Shown: positions 22,201 to 35,230 of the stretch, piece after piece | How the letters are laid out: each line of letters starts with the position of its first letter | How positions within the stretch are numbered: the first letter of the stretch is position 1 | Assembly (NCBI RefSeq): GCF_030247195.1 | Contig: NC_080671.1 | Coordinates: forward strand, 82,272,370-82,336,369 | DNA from: Topomyia yanbarensis | Lineage: Eukaryota; Arthropoda; Insecta; Diptera; Culicidae | DNA: 64,000 nt | Direction: 5' to 3' | Translations under genes and position numbers: made by a program | Notes under the pieces: model-generated | Database searches by the model: none | Told to the model about the DNA's origin: nothing | What the model saw: the letters and a program-made list of their open reading frames with translations, nothing else

Positions 22201-22793
22201 AGGAAAATATATGAAATAAAATTAACCGTTTCTTAGGGTGACTCATTTTTTTTTTATTTTGTTAACCAACTAAGTTTTTTTTATGTAAGTTTGGTGCACT
22301 GACTTTGTTTTTCGACCTTATAAAATCTTGAAAATAAAATTGACTGGTGATTAGGGCAGTTAAAATACGTCATAGGGTTGTTCAATATTTATTTTCTTGT
22401 TACGTTACAAATACACAAATGTGACTCTGAAGCAATTCAACAAAGCAAAGACTGTCAAACGATTATACTCAGTCGAGCAGTTATTATATTTATATATTGT
22501 ATATAATGTTGTCGCGAAATACGAGTAATACGGTTGAAAAATAAATTTCGAAAGAGAATATCGCCCTTCCCGTTCATCCTCTGGCGTTTGTACAACTGTT
22601 TCTACTCATAGATCTGCAAGACGACACTTATTAGTGATGATTGCGGAAATTAATCAAAATGTAGCCGTTTTACGCAATTTTTGGAAAAGAAGGGTAAGAT
22701 CCAGCTTTTTGAAAAATTTTATATATTAGAGTACAAAAACATTCGTTAAGAAATTTCACACAATTGCGGTCTTATGGCTCAGATGGCTGGCTT
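22201..22793. other. Intergenic/intronic stretch
   Basis: AT-rich, no gene or repeat recognised. Confidence 0.35.
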
Positions 22794-23210
22794 CCCGTAT
22801 AGAAATGTACAGTAACAAAACCATGATTTTCACTGTGACAGTACAGTAATTTTACAATAATTTACAGTAAGTTTTAGTGTTATGCTACAATACAAAAACA
22901 ATAAACTTTAACGTTTTTATAGTAGATTTCATGGTAAAATAGACTTTACAGTGAAAAAGGGGGGTGGTTATGTATCTTAACATTAAAAAAATCAATTTTT
23001 CTCCATCCATATTTTCCTCGAAAACAGCAAAATTTAATGTGAATGCACTGTATCAGTTTTTTCGCTGAACAGTGAAATTTATTGTTACATGAAATTTTAT
23101 TGTAAATCTACTGTGAGAACTTGGCATCGAACAATGTTGAAACAGTAATATCTATAATATTTATTGTTTTATGATTGTAGGGTAAATGTTATTGTAAAAT
23201 TCTATCCGGG
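22794..23210. mobile_element. 417-bp MITE, copy 1
   Basis: Left end CCCGTATAGAAATGTACAG and the reverse complement of the right end CCCGGATAGAATTTTACAA form an inverted repeat of about 23 bp. The interior is full of ACAGTAA/TTACTGT-type motifs. A second copy, nearly identical over its whole length, is at 27,986-28,407. No coding potential. Confidence 0.8.
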
Positions 23211-24149
23211 TTGTCATTGAATTATCTAAATAATAGAAAACTGGAGAATTTCGTAAAATTGTATCTTTTATTATCGAATTCTAAGAAATGCGTATCCTCA
23301 GGATAACAATTTGAATTTAAAGTGCTATAAAACATAAAAAACTGCATTAAACTACGATGTTTGGTTCATGTTGAAGAAAATCTATCCCGAAAAGACAAAC
23401 CAAATTATTAAAAACGAGTCATAAATGTATTACTGGTTTTCATCGACGACCGTTATAAAATTCTTTTAAAAAAATTCTATATATCTATGATTTGGGAGCC
23501 TTAAACCTATACCAACATATTTCAGAACAACTTTTACTTATATTAGCAGATTTATTTTTACGAGATAAGCGATACAAGTGCGTGGAATGTGTCTTAATAT
23601 TTTGTAGTGGTGAAAAATTTAGCTCATTTCAGATTTTGTGCAAGAGTGCTAAGAGCCTCTTTCAAGAGAAGGCTTCCGATTTTCCGGGTACTATTGTACA
23701 TGAGGCGTGGTAAAAGATCATGTGTTTTCTTCATAATAGGCACGCTTTTCAACATTCCTAACCCAGGTAAACACCAAGCATTAGTATATATTGCAAAGTA
23801 ACATATTATTTGCATTTGCATCTTGGCATTTTGTATGCTTAACTGTTGTTAACCATTCAAAAATCTATTAAAAACTTCTTGATAGTAAACAGAATTTTGA
23901 ATTCGCATCTGGAATATAAATCTGTGTCTCTGTACATATCTGTAATTCATAAAGCCTGTAAATGTACGTACATTTTGTAAAATCTTGATATAATTTCTCA
24001 TATTAACAAAAACCATTTGAAAACGGCTCGAGATACAAAGTTGTTATCTTCAAGATGTTAAGAATTGTTAAGATTGCTCTTGAAAATTGCAGAAGAAAAT
24101 ATCGTTCGATCTCAACTAGAATTTGAAATAATTTACAATACCAACGAAT
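23211..24149. other. Intergenic/intronic stretch
   Basis: AT-rich with short ORFs only; nothing recognised. Confidence 0.35.
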
Positions 24150-24640
24150 TTTTAACTCCTTCATGCCCATATTGTTTGTGGACAACAACGTTTTTAAATA
24201 GCTATAACTTTTGATTTAGGCAAGATTTGCTCACAAAAATAAGTAAGACTAATAAATGTGACTATTGTCTTTCATTTGAGTATTAACAGTTACAATGATC
24301 AGCTTTAGAACTGAAGTTATTGCAATTAGTCTGATTGGATTCCGATAGAGCAGTGCTTCCAGGGACAGTTTTCGTTGACAATATTATTGAAAACTGATAG
24401 AACTTGTCAATTCAGACTGTCTTTGGCTACGTTTTTCACGCAATTGGACCATTGTAAATATTCTAGGAGAATTGTATTGGGTAGTGGAAGGTAAAAATTG
24501 AGCAGCTTCTAGCACTGCGAGGGAAGAACCTATCTCTATGAAAAATAGCTTTTCGTGTTTCTTGACCCCACAATTTTCAAGTAAAAATAGTTTTGTAACC
24601 TTTCATGCACTAGAAAAAAGTTGGGCATGAAAGTGTTAAG
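24150..24640 (+). repeat. Dispersed repeat family X, copy B
   Basis: Runs from CTTCATGCCCATATTGTTT to AAAGTTGGGCATGAAAG, so the two ends are themselves loosely inverted (CATGCCC / GGGCATG). It aligns with copy C at 31,970-32,760 and in reverse with copy A at 17,640-18,150. Confidence 0.6.
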
Positions 24641-25735
24641 GACCACCCCGCTTTACCCAAAAGAAACAGTTTGCTACGCACAATAAATGTTTCTAAGACA
24701 ACAAATCTCCAAATCCACTGCCCTAATGCAGTCGTATATTTTTCCAAAAGCGGATTATAAAAAGTATTTAAAACTAATCGGTGATCGCGCCGTCGATCTC
24801 TGCTTTGTTGGTGGCGATACAGACACGGTAGTCTTTTATAAAATACTTGTCGGCAGTAATGTCATTTGCTTGCTTTAAATAGGATGACACAACGGTTGAG
24901 CTAATCTAGGCGCACTTTTAACATATCCATCGCGGCTGAATATTTCTGTGTCAGTTCTTTGGAATGGGTCTGATGAACCTGATCAATCTGAAATGTCGTA
25001 TTTATTCCTAATTGTAACAGATAGTTCGTAGGTGAAAACATTTTTATCGTAATGACTTTTTCTATTTTGTCGACCGGTAATGCCAATTTGTGCTACGCAA
25101 GAAAACTTAGTTGGGCAACCACTTTCCTAGAACTCCAGTGTCCCAAGATATTTACCAACTAAATAAACTTCTTCTGATGACAAGTGCTGTGAAAATATCA
25201 CAGCAAAAAACATGTTTTGAAAAAAATCTTTTTTAATAGTAAATATAAGCTTTCGATAAAAAATGATGGGGCTGATATTTTGGTAATAAGCGAGGGTTAC
25301 TTGAATGCCAACTAGTGACTTTTGCGTCATATCTGGTATCACTTATAACTTTGGAATGGGCTGATAAAAATATGTTCTGTCACAAAACGCGGACTGCAGG
25401 GCTCATGAGCTATATTTCGCTAGAACATTGCCAGCCTGGGAAAAATGCTGAAGCAGATCATAATGGAATTCGCGCTATGCTTCTATTATATTCAGCACCC
25501 TCTATTACCATGCAAACAAGCAAATCGTACACGATATCTGCGCTGCTCACCAAGTCGAGGATACACCGACAAATATTTGCATTTTGCTTTATGCGAATGC
25601 TGTAGTATTGCTGCTGACGGTTGTTGCTCGATTTCACAGTAGAGACCAAGGATGCAAAATGCATACCTTTTCCACGGCTGTAATTTTTCTGCCTACATTC
25701 TCATTTCTCTCTCGATGCTGCTGTCATTCGCTAGT
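24641..25735. other. Intergenic/intronic stretch
   Basis: No gene. A segment at about 25,262-25,420 (ATGGGGCTGATATTTTGGTA ...) is weakly similar to 26,358-26,520, suggesting an old direct duplication flanking the element at 25,736-26,648. Confidence 0.35.
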
Positions 25736-26648
25736 GCAGGACGCCCAGCGCTGTACGGCTGCCTGTGTGTAAAGCAGTAAAATGACAGAAAACTACTGTC
25801 CCCAGTACAGCCACCAGACGCGGGCGGTACAGCTTCGCTTTCCTTATTTTACATTTTTTAATATTTTCAATCTTTTTAATATTTTTATTCAAAAATGACT
25901 ACAATGAATGCGGCTCATTTACGCCACGGCCGGCATCAACGCTTTCGTGTGCGGGACTCTCCCTTTGACTATGCAGAGAAAAATGTACAAAGCGAGAGAA
26001 CAAACTTTACTACGCCACACTCTCACCGAGCAGTCGGAGTACAGCAGCAAAACAAAAATGTATTCTACTGCTGTACGGCAAAATGTACTCGGTTTGACTA
26101 CTGTTCTGGCAAGAGCTGTAGTGATGCGTCGCTGTAGCGGGCTGTACGGCTTGTGCAAATGTAAATATATCGAAAAAAATGTAGTTTATCGGTACCGTTG
26201 GCATCCCTGGTAGAGACTGAACCGGCTCGGTGTTGCTATTTTGCTATCACCGCAGAGACGTGGTGTATGGTGTTGCCATCGGTGTTCGTTGGTCGCTTCG
26301 AGAGGTATCAGGCGCTGTGAACCTCGCATTCCCGCTCAATCGACATATGTTGTACGAGTATGGGGCTGATGTTTTGGTAGCAAGCATATTAAAAAGCCGA
26401 AGAGTGAGGTTTTCGTCCTACCTGATATCACATATGTGTTCCAATCTTGTCGATCAAAATCAATACTTTGGAGTGGTAATCTGTATGAGGTCATAGAAAT
26501 ACGGACTACAAATCCAAAGTAGTACATACTCCACTCTCAAATCAGAAACGTCACGCTGTTATAGCTCTTATAAATAAGCATATAAGTTGTTAAGTTTAAT
26601 CGATTTCGCTCATTTTTTCATGATATAGAACGACGCTGGGCGTCCTGC
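25736..26648. repeat. Region bounded by 15-bp perfect inverted repeats
   Basis: GCAGGACGCCCAGCG near 25,736 and its exact reverse complement CGCTGGGCGTCCTGC near 26,634. The interior has recurring CTGTACGGC / GTACAGC words and short overlapping ORFs on both strands with no family resemblance. It may be a DNA transposon; no target duplication seen. Confidence 0.4.
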
Positions 26649-27985
26649 CCACAGTTCCCCTACGTCTACAAATAAAGTAATATAGAAACAAATATGCGTG
26701 CAATCACTCACATGGACCCCAACGCCATATGGTAGAATGTTGCAGCATTATAAATCCATTTCTAATAAAAAGCGTCATCTGAACAATCTTTTTTTAAGAA
26801 GAACATGATTTTTGTGGACCATCATTTCTGTACGGACGCTTATATGTGGTTTCTGTAGATTGTTTATTATAGAAACAGCAATCTACAATTGGAAAGCAAT
26901 CGTTTTGTTTTTTAATAAATTTAACATATCCACAGAAAATTTAGAATGACATGCCCGTGCAATTTTACAATTAATCGTTAAGAATAAAATAGAACAAAAA
27001 CGACGACACACTGTCAACTATATGAACCTAGCCGCTCTATGATTCCCTAATCCCGAACAAATCCTGATGATTGATGAAAATTTATCCTGCTTTTCCGGTG
27101 TTCACATGTGTGGTCGGTAGCCATCAGCATTAGAAACCACTTTATCCATCAGATGAAAGTTGAAGTAATAAACATTGGACATTCGCATCCAATTTCCACC
27201 TAACCCCACCCGATTGTTCATGCACGTAATCCCTTACCCGGGTGTGCTACAGGTAACAGAGCCATCCTTCCATAAAATACACTCATATCGTAACAAAGTT
27301 TATTCGGATGACCAACCAAATTTGTGCAAGCTACGTTTCCGTTGCTTCATTCAATACAGCAGGTTTGCCTTTCAAAAGCCGTGAAATGTGTCAGCTGATA
27401 TCATCCTTATCCTCTTTAGCAGAATAAATAGTTTCTGGCAGCGAACGGCTATAATTCGCTTCGCCACCAAATATCATTAAATCATGATTAACGAACAATA
27501 TGATGAGGCGTGGGACGGCTCACAGCGACGAAATAGTCAGAAGGTATTTATAGATCCTTTAATGAAGCTTTATACGATAGCGCTTTTGAAGTCAAACCAT
27601 TCGGGGACAACATAATAAATTCACAGTCGGTGCAGGTATGCATGCATTTAATTGGTGTAAAAGGGAACTGGAAGAATTTTAAGTACAGAGATGCGATAGA
27701 TTCAAACAATATAATGTCTAAGCAGGTTCATGAATAGCTTTGTCGAAGACTTCAACAATACGTGATCCAAAGACGTGCTTGCAACGTGGAATAAAAATAT
27801 GTCTTTCTAGATATATAAGATTAGTTTGTGCTAAAAAAATCCTAGCCGGTATAAATTTTTCAACCACCGCTATGCTTATAATAAATATGGAAATTGAAAT
27901 CGGAATACTCATGTTTTGGTTATAATTCTGTCCTGAATTGTTGACCGTTTCATCAATTATGCGTCAATCAATTGTCTGAAGCAAG
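26649..27985. other. Intergenic/intronic stretch
   Basis: Nothing recognised; only short ORFs with no domain features. Confidence 0.35.
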
Positions 27986-28407
27986 CCCGAATAGAAATGT
28001 ACAGTAACAAAACCATGATTTTCACTGTGCCAGTACAGTAATTTTACAATAATTTACAGTAAGTTTTAGTGTTATGCTGAAATACAAAAACAATAAACTT
28101 TAACGTTTTTACAGTAAATTTCAACGTAAAATAGACTTTTACAGTGAAAAAGGGGGGTGGTTATGTATCTTAACAATAAAAAAATCAATTTTTCTCCATA
28201 CATTTTTTTCTCGAAAACAGTAAAATTTAATGTGAATGCACTGTATCAGTTTTTTGCTGAACAGTGAAATTTATTGTTACATGAAATTTTATTGTAAATC
28301 TACTGTGAGAACTTGGCATCGAACAACGTTGAACCAGTAATAACTATAATATTTAATGTTTTATGATTGTTTGTAGGGTAAATGCTATTGTAAAATTTTA
28401 TCCGGGA
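27986..28407. mobile_element. 422-bp MITE, copy 2
   Basis: Same orientation as and nearly identical to 22,794-23,210 (ATAGAAATGTACAGTAACA, GAAAAAGGGGGGTGGTTATG and ATGAAATTTTATTGTAAATC are shared exactly). Ends CCCGAATAG ... TATCCGGG. A few small indels separate the copies, so the two are of similar, fairly recent age. Confidence 0.8.
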
Positions 28408-30529
28408 GGAAGTATCACAAAAAAAATCCTTTGCACCTACAGTCTCAATGTAAAGGGATGCTGAGGAAGCATACAGTAGAACCTAGAATCGAGAGGTACA
28501 ATTCAACTGCCAGTTTCATTAAATAACCATCTGTAAAAAGTTGAAAAACTCAATATTTCTTGTTATAGTGCACGGAAAATGTCCAAAACAAATGATTTTC
28601 AACTTCCAATAAAAAATACTAATACGCTCGACTTGACAATGTTTGAAGTTCAGTAGCAACATTCTAACAATCTTCGGTACAATGCAGTGTACAAAAGGTG
28701 GGACAAAACCTATTTGAGGCCTTCGATGTCATTTTAGAGCCAGCATTCCTTCGTAGGATATGTTCATAATATCATTCTGTAGGTTTTTAAATAAAATATT
28801 TTCTTGGTTAGACTAGAGTACCCAAGCAAAAAAAAATCAATTTTTTTATAGGTTAGATGTCTTCGACAAAGTTATAGAATATTATGTTTTGAATAACTTC
28901 GTCTAAGATACTGCAGACATCAGACCTCATTTTTGAGGCGAAATTGCTGTTTTTGTAAATATGACCCAAATAAATAAATAAGTTTTTGACTTTTCCATGC
29001 TAAATCTTAATTGGTTAATTTAATATATTTTACAAACTTGCTGGTATAACTAAAATACAACTTTTTGTTAAAGGAACTACCCAAAAAACAATTTAGCTGG
29101 ATAATGGCTTAAACAGTTCTTGCTAAGTTTATTCTCTCGGATCAAAGACTTGTACGGCTTTTGTTGTTTGTTGGGTAATAATATGATATCAATATTTTGA
29201 CTTCTAAAACTGTTTTTCATCTAAATTTGCACTATTTTCATCAAAAAACATATTGAGTTGATCAATTACGGCTACAATATGAACTTTTTTTTTAAATACA
29301 CACTGAAAGCCATTCGATGAAGAAAATAACAAAACAAATTTTTGTTTCCCTAATTAGTTGATTTCAACAGAAAAATGAATAACGTAACTAAATTTTCTCT
29401 TAATTTTGAGAGATTCTCAAATAATAGTTATTGAAAATTATTATTGATTTTGATTCAAGACGCACATCATACGAAATGACAGCAAGTAGCTAAGATGCAC
29501 ACCTTACTGAAATACATCAAGGTAGCGACAGCAATTATGTTCATACACGCTGGGCATAACGGTTAAGCACGTAGGTAGTTGTCTCAGCTTGGAAAGCTTG
29601 TTTTATCCTGGACGCAACTACCTGAACCAGTACACACAAAAAAAACAGAAATTCAACTGACCTCATTTTGGTTTTACCTAGTTTTTCTTTAAAAACATTT
29701 CAATAAAGGGATGATTTTTATTGACATTTTTTTCAATACATGTGCACTGAAAATTGAAAGTATTGTCGAAAATTGTCAAAATCATTTTATTTCGGATTTA
29801 GTCGATTATATAGTAACATTTCAATTATTAACCAATGTAATATTTAATATGATAATTATTTTTCATCGTTTGAGATTCCAAACTAGATGTGGAATAAGTA
29901 TGAAGTTTTTTTTTTGTAGTGCTGGATAGTGTTTGTGACTAAATAGAAAAAAAATATACCTTTATTCTAAAATTCAAATCAATCAATTTCCTTAAATACT
30001 TTTGGCTATTTCGTCTCATTTAAGATTGCAGTTTATAAAAAGATAACATTATGAGAAACATAACTCTGTATTATATTTACGTGTGAATTACTGACATACG
30101 GAATTTTTCAACAATTTAATTCCATACCTTTCATCCATCGGTCGGTGAAACAAAACGTTTGAAATATCCTATGTTGTATTTTACGATGAAGCAGTTTAAT
30201 TCAACAATGAGATTAGTTGAATTCTAGTCGTTTGTGTCTTGGCTGAAAAGGTAGTGTAACGGCATATGCAATTGTGTCTGGACTAAAACAAGCGTTAGAA
30301 GCTGAGACAAGCGTTTCAAGCTTTAGCTCTTGTAGCTTTTCAAGTTTTGTGCTTTAGCTTTTTAAGTTTTGTGCTAGGATGAAACGTTCGTGTCCAGACT
30401 GAAACTGACAGCATCAAACCAACAACGTTGGATTATTGTTTTCAACAAAAATTTAGTTCGCCCAAATATTAACTAGACGAAACCAAAAACTCAACTAATT
30501 TTTTAGTAGAAATTGTGATGAATCGGTTT
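28408..30529. other. Intergenic/intronic stretch
   Basis: No gene recognised. ATTAGTTGA motifs near 29,363 and, inverted, near 30,495 (TCAACTAAT) may mark the ends of a degraded TIR element of about 1.2 kb, but the arms are short and the case is weak. Confidence 0.3.
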
Positions 30530-31700
30530 TCCGTGCATGGCACGTGTTAGTGGGGGGGGGGGGGGGGGAAGGAAAGCCGTATTTAGAGGCGACTTGCTCC
30601 CATCTTATGTTAGTAAAGGAAAAGGTAGGAAGTGGGATACATATTGTATAGTTGACATTGTCGATCATTGTGACGGATATACACACTGTGTTGTAGTGGT
30701 TTGCAGCCTGTAATCGCAGGGGCGAGGGGAGGGTCGCTTTTTCGAATAAATATTGGCACTCCGAGGCTATCATCTGCTTGTGAGGTTTGTCGTGACGTTC
30801 TGGTTGCGTAAGAGCGTCTGCAGAGATCTTTGGCGGATCGTTTCAGATTATCCGCGCGAAGTTTGTACGTTGGGCATGTCAAAATTACATGCGGATTCTC
30901 TCCACAGTAAACACACTTCTCAGCAGGCCTACTGCAAACATCATCCGCATGGCGTTCCCAACATTTGCCGCACCGTTGCTTGTTACTACAGTAGGTGGCC
31001 GTATGACTTAGCTACTTTCATTTAGAACAATTCATGACCCGCGGTACAAACAAACGCACAGGCAGACGATCTCCTCCCACTTCAACGTAGCTCGGAAGTG
31101 CAAATCCGGCGAAAGACACGGCGAAACGAGTCTGCTGGATAGTACTTCCTATCTTCGATAGACAATTAGTGCAATTGCTAGCACTCTTAAATCTTTACTG
31201 ATTGAAAGTTAGGGTCCTTAACGCAACCAACCCCATCATTCATCAGAACATCGACAGTTACCCCCGCATCACTTATAACACCGTCAATCTCCAGATCGCG
31301 AGAAGGAATGTAGACGCGATACTCCATCGAAAAAGGGCTATTGCCTGTTTCAAGTCAGTAACAACTACGCGCTGTTTATCTGACTGAACGTTTTTAATCT
31401 CATTCACGGTCGAGTACCATTTTGTCAACTCACGCGCAACAGTTATGCTGTTTATAGGTTTATTTTTGGGCCGAAAGTAAACCACCCAAAACGGATTCAT
31501 CTTGGTAAACCTTGACTCGGGTGGGGGGGGGGGAGGTCTGCGAGACATTAGAGGAAAGTGGAGAAGGTGGATCGGTGATAATATCTCCTATCTCCGAAGT
31601 AGCCAAACGTTCTTCTTCCCGATATGATTCATCTTCGGGAGATCCCCCGTTACGCCTTATTTTGTTGCGGGAGCAACACGCTCAACCGCGCTCACAACTT
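30530..31700 (-). pseudogene. Jockey-clade ORF1 (gag) relic
   Basis: Read on the minus strand from about 31,700: a proline run, then PFWVVYFRPKNKPINSI, YRVYIPSRDLEIDGVISDAG (about 31,325-31,265), and CCHC zinc knuckles CGKCWERHADDVC and CVYCGENPH (about 30,970-30,900), followed by TCPTYKLRADNLKRS. This is the nucleic-acid-binding ORF1 of Jockey-like non-LTR retrotransposons. Stops and frameshifts break it in several places. A run of 17 G lies at 30,552-30,568. No ORF2 follows. A related fragment on the other strand is at 34.8-35.2 kb. Confidence 0.75.
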
Positions 31701-31969
31701 TGAAATACGATCAGTAAAAAAAAGAAAAAAAAAACATATCGATTAAATACTTAGCTGGCAATCTTAAGCGAGCAAGGATTACTCATGTTGTCCACTATTT
31801 GCATATGTGTGACCTTGGCGAGGTTGGATGTTGTTGCTTCGCCAAGTCAGCCTGACAAAACCGACGTCGAATCGCTTTTGTTTCGTGAGGTCGCAAATTA
31901 AAATAACAATTTGTGCTATAATTCCTCCCAGGTAATAAATATTACTCACGGGACTGTTTATTTGCAGTA

Positions 31970-32760
31970 CTTTACTATAGCATCTGCCTCTGCTTTTAAT
32001 TTGGACAATATTTGCTCACTAATACAAGTAACGCTAATAAATGTGACTAGAGTGAAGACCTGTTTTTATCAGCCCCTTGGTGAAATTTAGGCTGATAAAA
32101 CGGGGACATTAATAAAATCGGCACATATATTTTTTTTCTTTTTAAGGAATCTAAAAACATTCTTCTTTTGTCCCTAGATATAGCCTCATAACCTTTTCCT
32201 GATTATTTAGTTTAAATTTCCCTTAAGGGGGTCTGACAGCACAAAATTTTAAAAAAAATAATTTTTTTTGCATATTTCGGATTTCTAAGATAAGAAAAAT
32301 ATGCTCAAGAAAGGATTTACTCGAATTCAACTTGGTTCGTCTGCTAGAGCCTATCAAACTACCAACTATCAATTTTCATATAAAGCTGATAAAATCGGGT
32401 TAAAAATTGCCTTTCATTTAAGCACTAAAACTTATAAGTATCAGTTCTAGAACTGAAGTTTTGCAATTAGTATGATTGGATTCAGATGGAGCAATGCTGC
32501 CACTTCACGTTGACGACAGAAAATGATATTTCCAAATATATTCGTTATTTTGCAATATTATTGAAAACTGATAAAAACCTATCAATTTATACTGTCTTCG
32601 ACTACGTTTTCCGCGCATTAGGACTATTGTCAATGTTCTAGGAGAATTGTATTAAGCGTAGTAGGGTAAAAATAAAATTGAGCAGTTTCTAGCACTGCGA
32701 GTGAAGAACCTATCTTTATGAAAAAAGGTTTTCGTGTTTCAAGGAAAATTTGTTACGCAA
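31970..32760 (+). repeat. Dispersed repeat family X, copy C with an insertion
   Basis: Aligns with copy B but is interrupted after GTGACTA (about 32,050) by about 360 bp that ends near 32,410, where similarity to copy B resumes at CTTTCATTT. The insert has TTTTTATCAGCC near its left end and GGCTGATAAAA/GCTGATAAAA inside and near its right end. Confidence 0.55.
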
Positions 32761-34600
32761 AGCCGTAGCGTAATCTTCTGGCGCCCTTGGCGAATGCTCA
32801 GTTTTACGCCCCTTTGATGTTAACTTTGGTATTCTTTTCCATTTGGACTTTCGAACAACGTTTTTATTATGTACATAGAAATGGCACACTTATCCTAACT
32901 AAGTTTACAAATCAGCTCTTCTAATGCTCGCGTCCAAGCCGTGGTTCTCTAATATTTTAACAATGTGTAAAATTACTAGACAAAATTAGAATTATTTTTT
33001 GTCCAATGGATCCTGTTGACGCATGTTGCTGCTGTGTGTTTAAGTTTTTTTCTAGGGTGTGAATCAGTAGCTGCATTATCCACAACAACTTGGGGTCAAT
33101 CGGTCTACCGGTCTCGTGTCCGTCATCGCGACGACGCTAAAAAAAATCGCTAAATGCCCATCGCTTTCTTGATTCTTTTTGGGTGAATAGTTCTTACGAG
33201 CCAGTTTTGAATATTAGCCTTTTGCGGCGTCAGCTGCTTTGTTTGTTTTGCTGGTTTTTTATTTTCAGATATTACGTGATGGCGTTGATGAGTGCGTGTT
33301 TGTTACTTTCTGATCCGCAAATAATATTTTAGTAATCGCTTGAGATTTATCATAAGTTGATTTTGTGCTGTTGTCGGTGGCAGTCGATGAATTTTTCTTA
33401 TTTGTAGGGTTTTCCGTGTTTCACTCACACCGTCTGACTATAAAATTGGCACATAGGGGTCTGCCCAGGATGTGTAACCTGCGTTTTGAGAGTATATTGA
33501 ACTCCATTGAAATGATTAGAAGAATAGTTTTAATCGAGTGCATTTTCAACACACGGGCACCGTTGGGAAAACCTAACAGAGACCACCTGAGTGATGCAAG
33601 ATCGTGCAGTCATGCCTCGATTAAATCATCATCCATATATACGGGCATGCTGACTTTAACGTTCTCGTATTCGATAGCGTGCTGCATGTTCTTTCGGTTG
33701 ATGATCGATTCTGTTTGAGTAATGATCTTGAACATAATCAGTACATTATGTTGGATATGGTTAAATTACATGGTGCGAATATCTGCCACATTAAACTTCA
33801 TATTCACTGTTACCCATCCCGGATAAAAAACTGGGCAACTATTTGCTCGCGATCGACACTCATCGCATCTTAATAGGTGCGGGTAGAAGCAACGAAATTT
33901 TTCTACCACAGAGTAGATAAAGCAACATACTGGGAGATCCGCTTGTGTGCCTTTCGGTAGCGCTTTGAGTTTGAAATTTACAATTTCACATAGACAAAGG
34001 AATTATAATAGACGTTGTATAGCACTCCACTGACTAGATAAGCAGGACTTTCGTTTTGATGGGATAAAGTCCATTCGTGAATTAGGAAGACCAGTAAAAG
34101 TGTCGTCAAACTTGCTGTTTTCTCTGTTATATATAATAAAAATATTTTGATAGCGTGACAAGGCAGTTTCAGTTGAAAAGGTTTAGAATGATTCGCCTCG
34201 CAGACTCCCAGAATTATTATTTCCTCAAAAAAAGTGCACAGATGGCAAAACAGCAATGTAAAATTGAGCAGAATTAACACATCGGTCGGATAAGTTTCAA
34301 TCGGTTTTTGTTCAACTTCCAAAAAGAAAAAAACTATTTTAAAATATGCAGTAAATCGAAATTTCCAGCCAAATTCAGGTAACGCCATCAATCTAGAACA
34401 CTTACAGTCCATTAAAGTTTTGTGAAATGTTAAATACAAGTTTACTGTAAATTTGTCTGTAATATCATTGCTTTGTTTGAAGGCGACGGACGGAGCATTT
34501 TCTAGGGAGACTTTGTGTAATCAGTTAACGCTAGGTGTCTGAAGGTGACGGACGAAGTATTTTTGTGGGAGATAGTAAGTTCGGATCGATTTTCTAAGCA
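32761..34600. other. Intergenic/intronic stretch
   Basis: No gene recognised. A segment around 32,790-32,920 resembles 35,310-35,440 (both contain GACTTTCGAACAA and GGCACACTTAT / GGGACACTTAT words), so some old repeat is present. A 153-codon minus-strand ORF (34,439-33,978) has no domain features. Confidence 0.35.
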
Positions 34601-35230
34601 AATGATTTAATGGGGAATACAACCCGCATCTTCCCGGATGGCGAACAAGATTCGTCATCGAACATGTCGGATTCTCGTTCAAAATCATACACTTTGAGCT
34701 GCATCGAACCACATCAGGTGTACTTTCGGTTCAAACATCTTCCGCTAAATATCTCGAAGTTCGCTCAAATATTTACAGATTTGTGGCAGCCTGTCTAAAG
34801 AAAGCAATTGACATTACTGAGGACCAGTATTTTATGAAGGACTACCGCACCTACATGCCCACCCACGAAGTTGAGATAGACGGTGTGGTTACCAATTCGA
34901 GTTTTTCACGTGTGGGTCTACTGGAGCACAAAATTAGCTGTTCCAAGCACTTCTTTCTCCAGTGAGGATTTTGAATGGCAACCGCACAGGACGGGACGAA
35001 ATAGTATATTCCTACCAACTCGTATGACTTGTAGTGGAACTGCTTCGCTTATTTAGGTCTTGTTCGACAAGACTGTGCCTATTGTGAGAAGAGTCCACAT
35101 CATCTATTATCCTGCTCCGCGTACAAAACGCGCAGGGGGAAATCTAAAGCGTTTTCTTGGAAGACGCGTTAAGCACGCGTTTTAAGAAATACCAGAGTTA
35201 TAATATTCTTCACGACAAATTATGCTCTTT
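34600..35230 (+). pseudogene. Jockey-clade ORF1 (gag) relic, second copy
   Basis: Frames show VYFRFKHLPLNISKF, YRTYMPTHEVEIDGVV (about 34,840-34,890) and a zinc knuckle CAYCEKSPHHLLSC followed by SAYKTRRGKSKAF (about 35,075-35,145). It is the same family as 30.5-31.7 kb but in the opposite orientation. Frames are broken, and no ORF2 was found. Confidence 0.7.

Noticed and set aside
29300..30530. TIR element suggested by ATTAGTTGA / TCAACTAAT words
   Set aside because: Inverted similarity is only about 10 bp and the flanks do not match; kept only as a remark.
33978..34439. 153-codon minus-strand ORF with hydrophobic stretches
   Set aside because: No recognisable domain, no splice context, composition like translated AT-rich DNA; not called as a gene.
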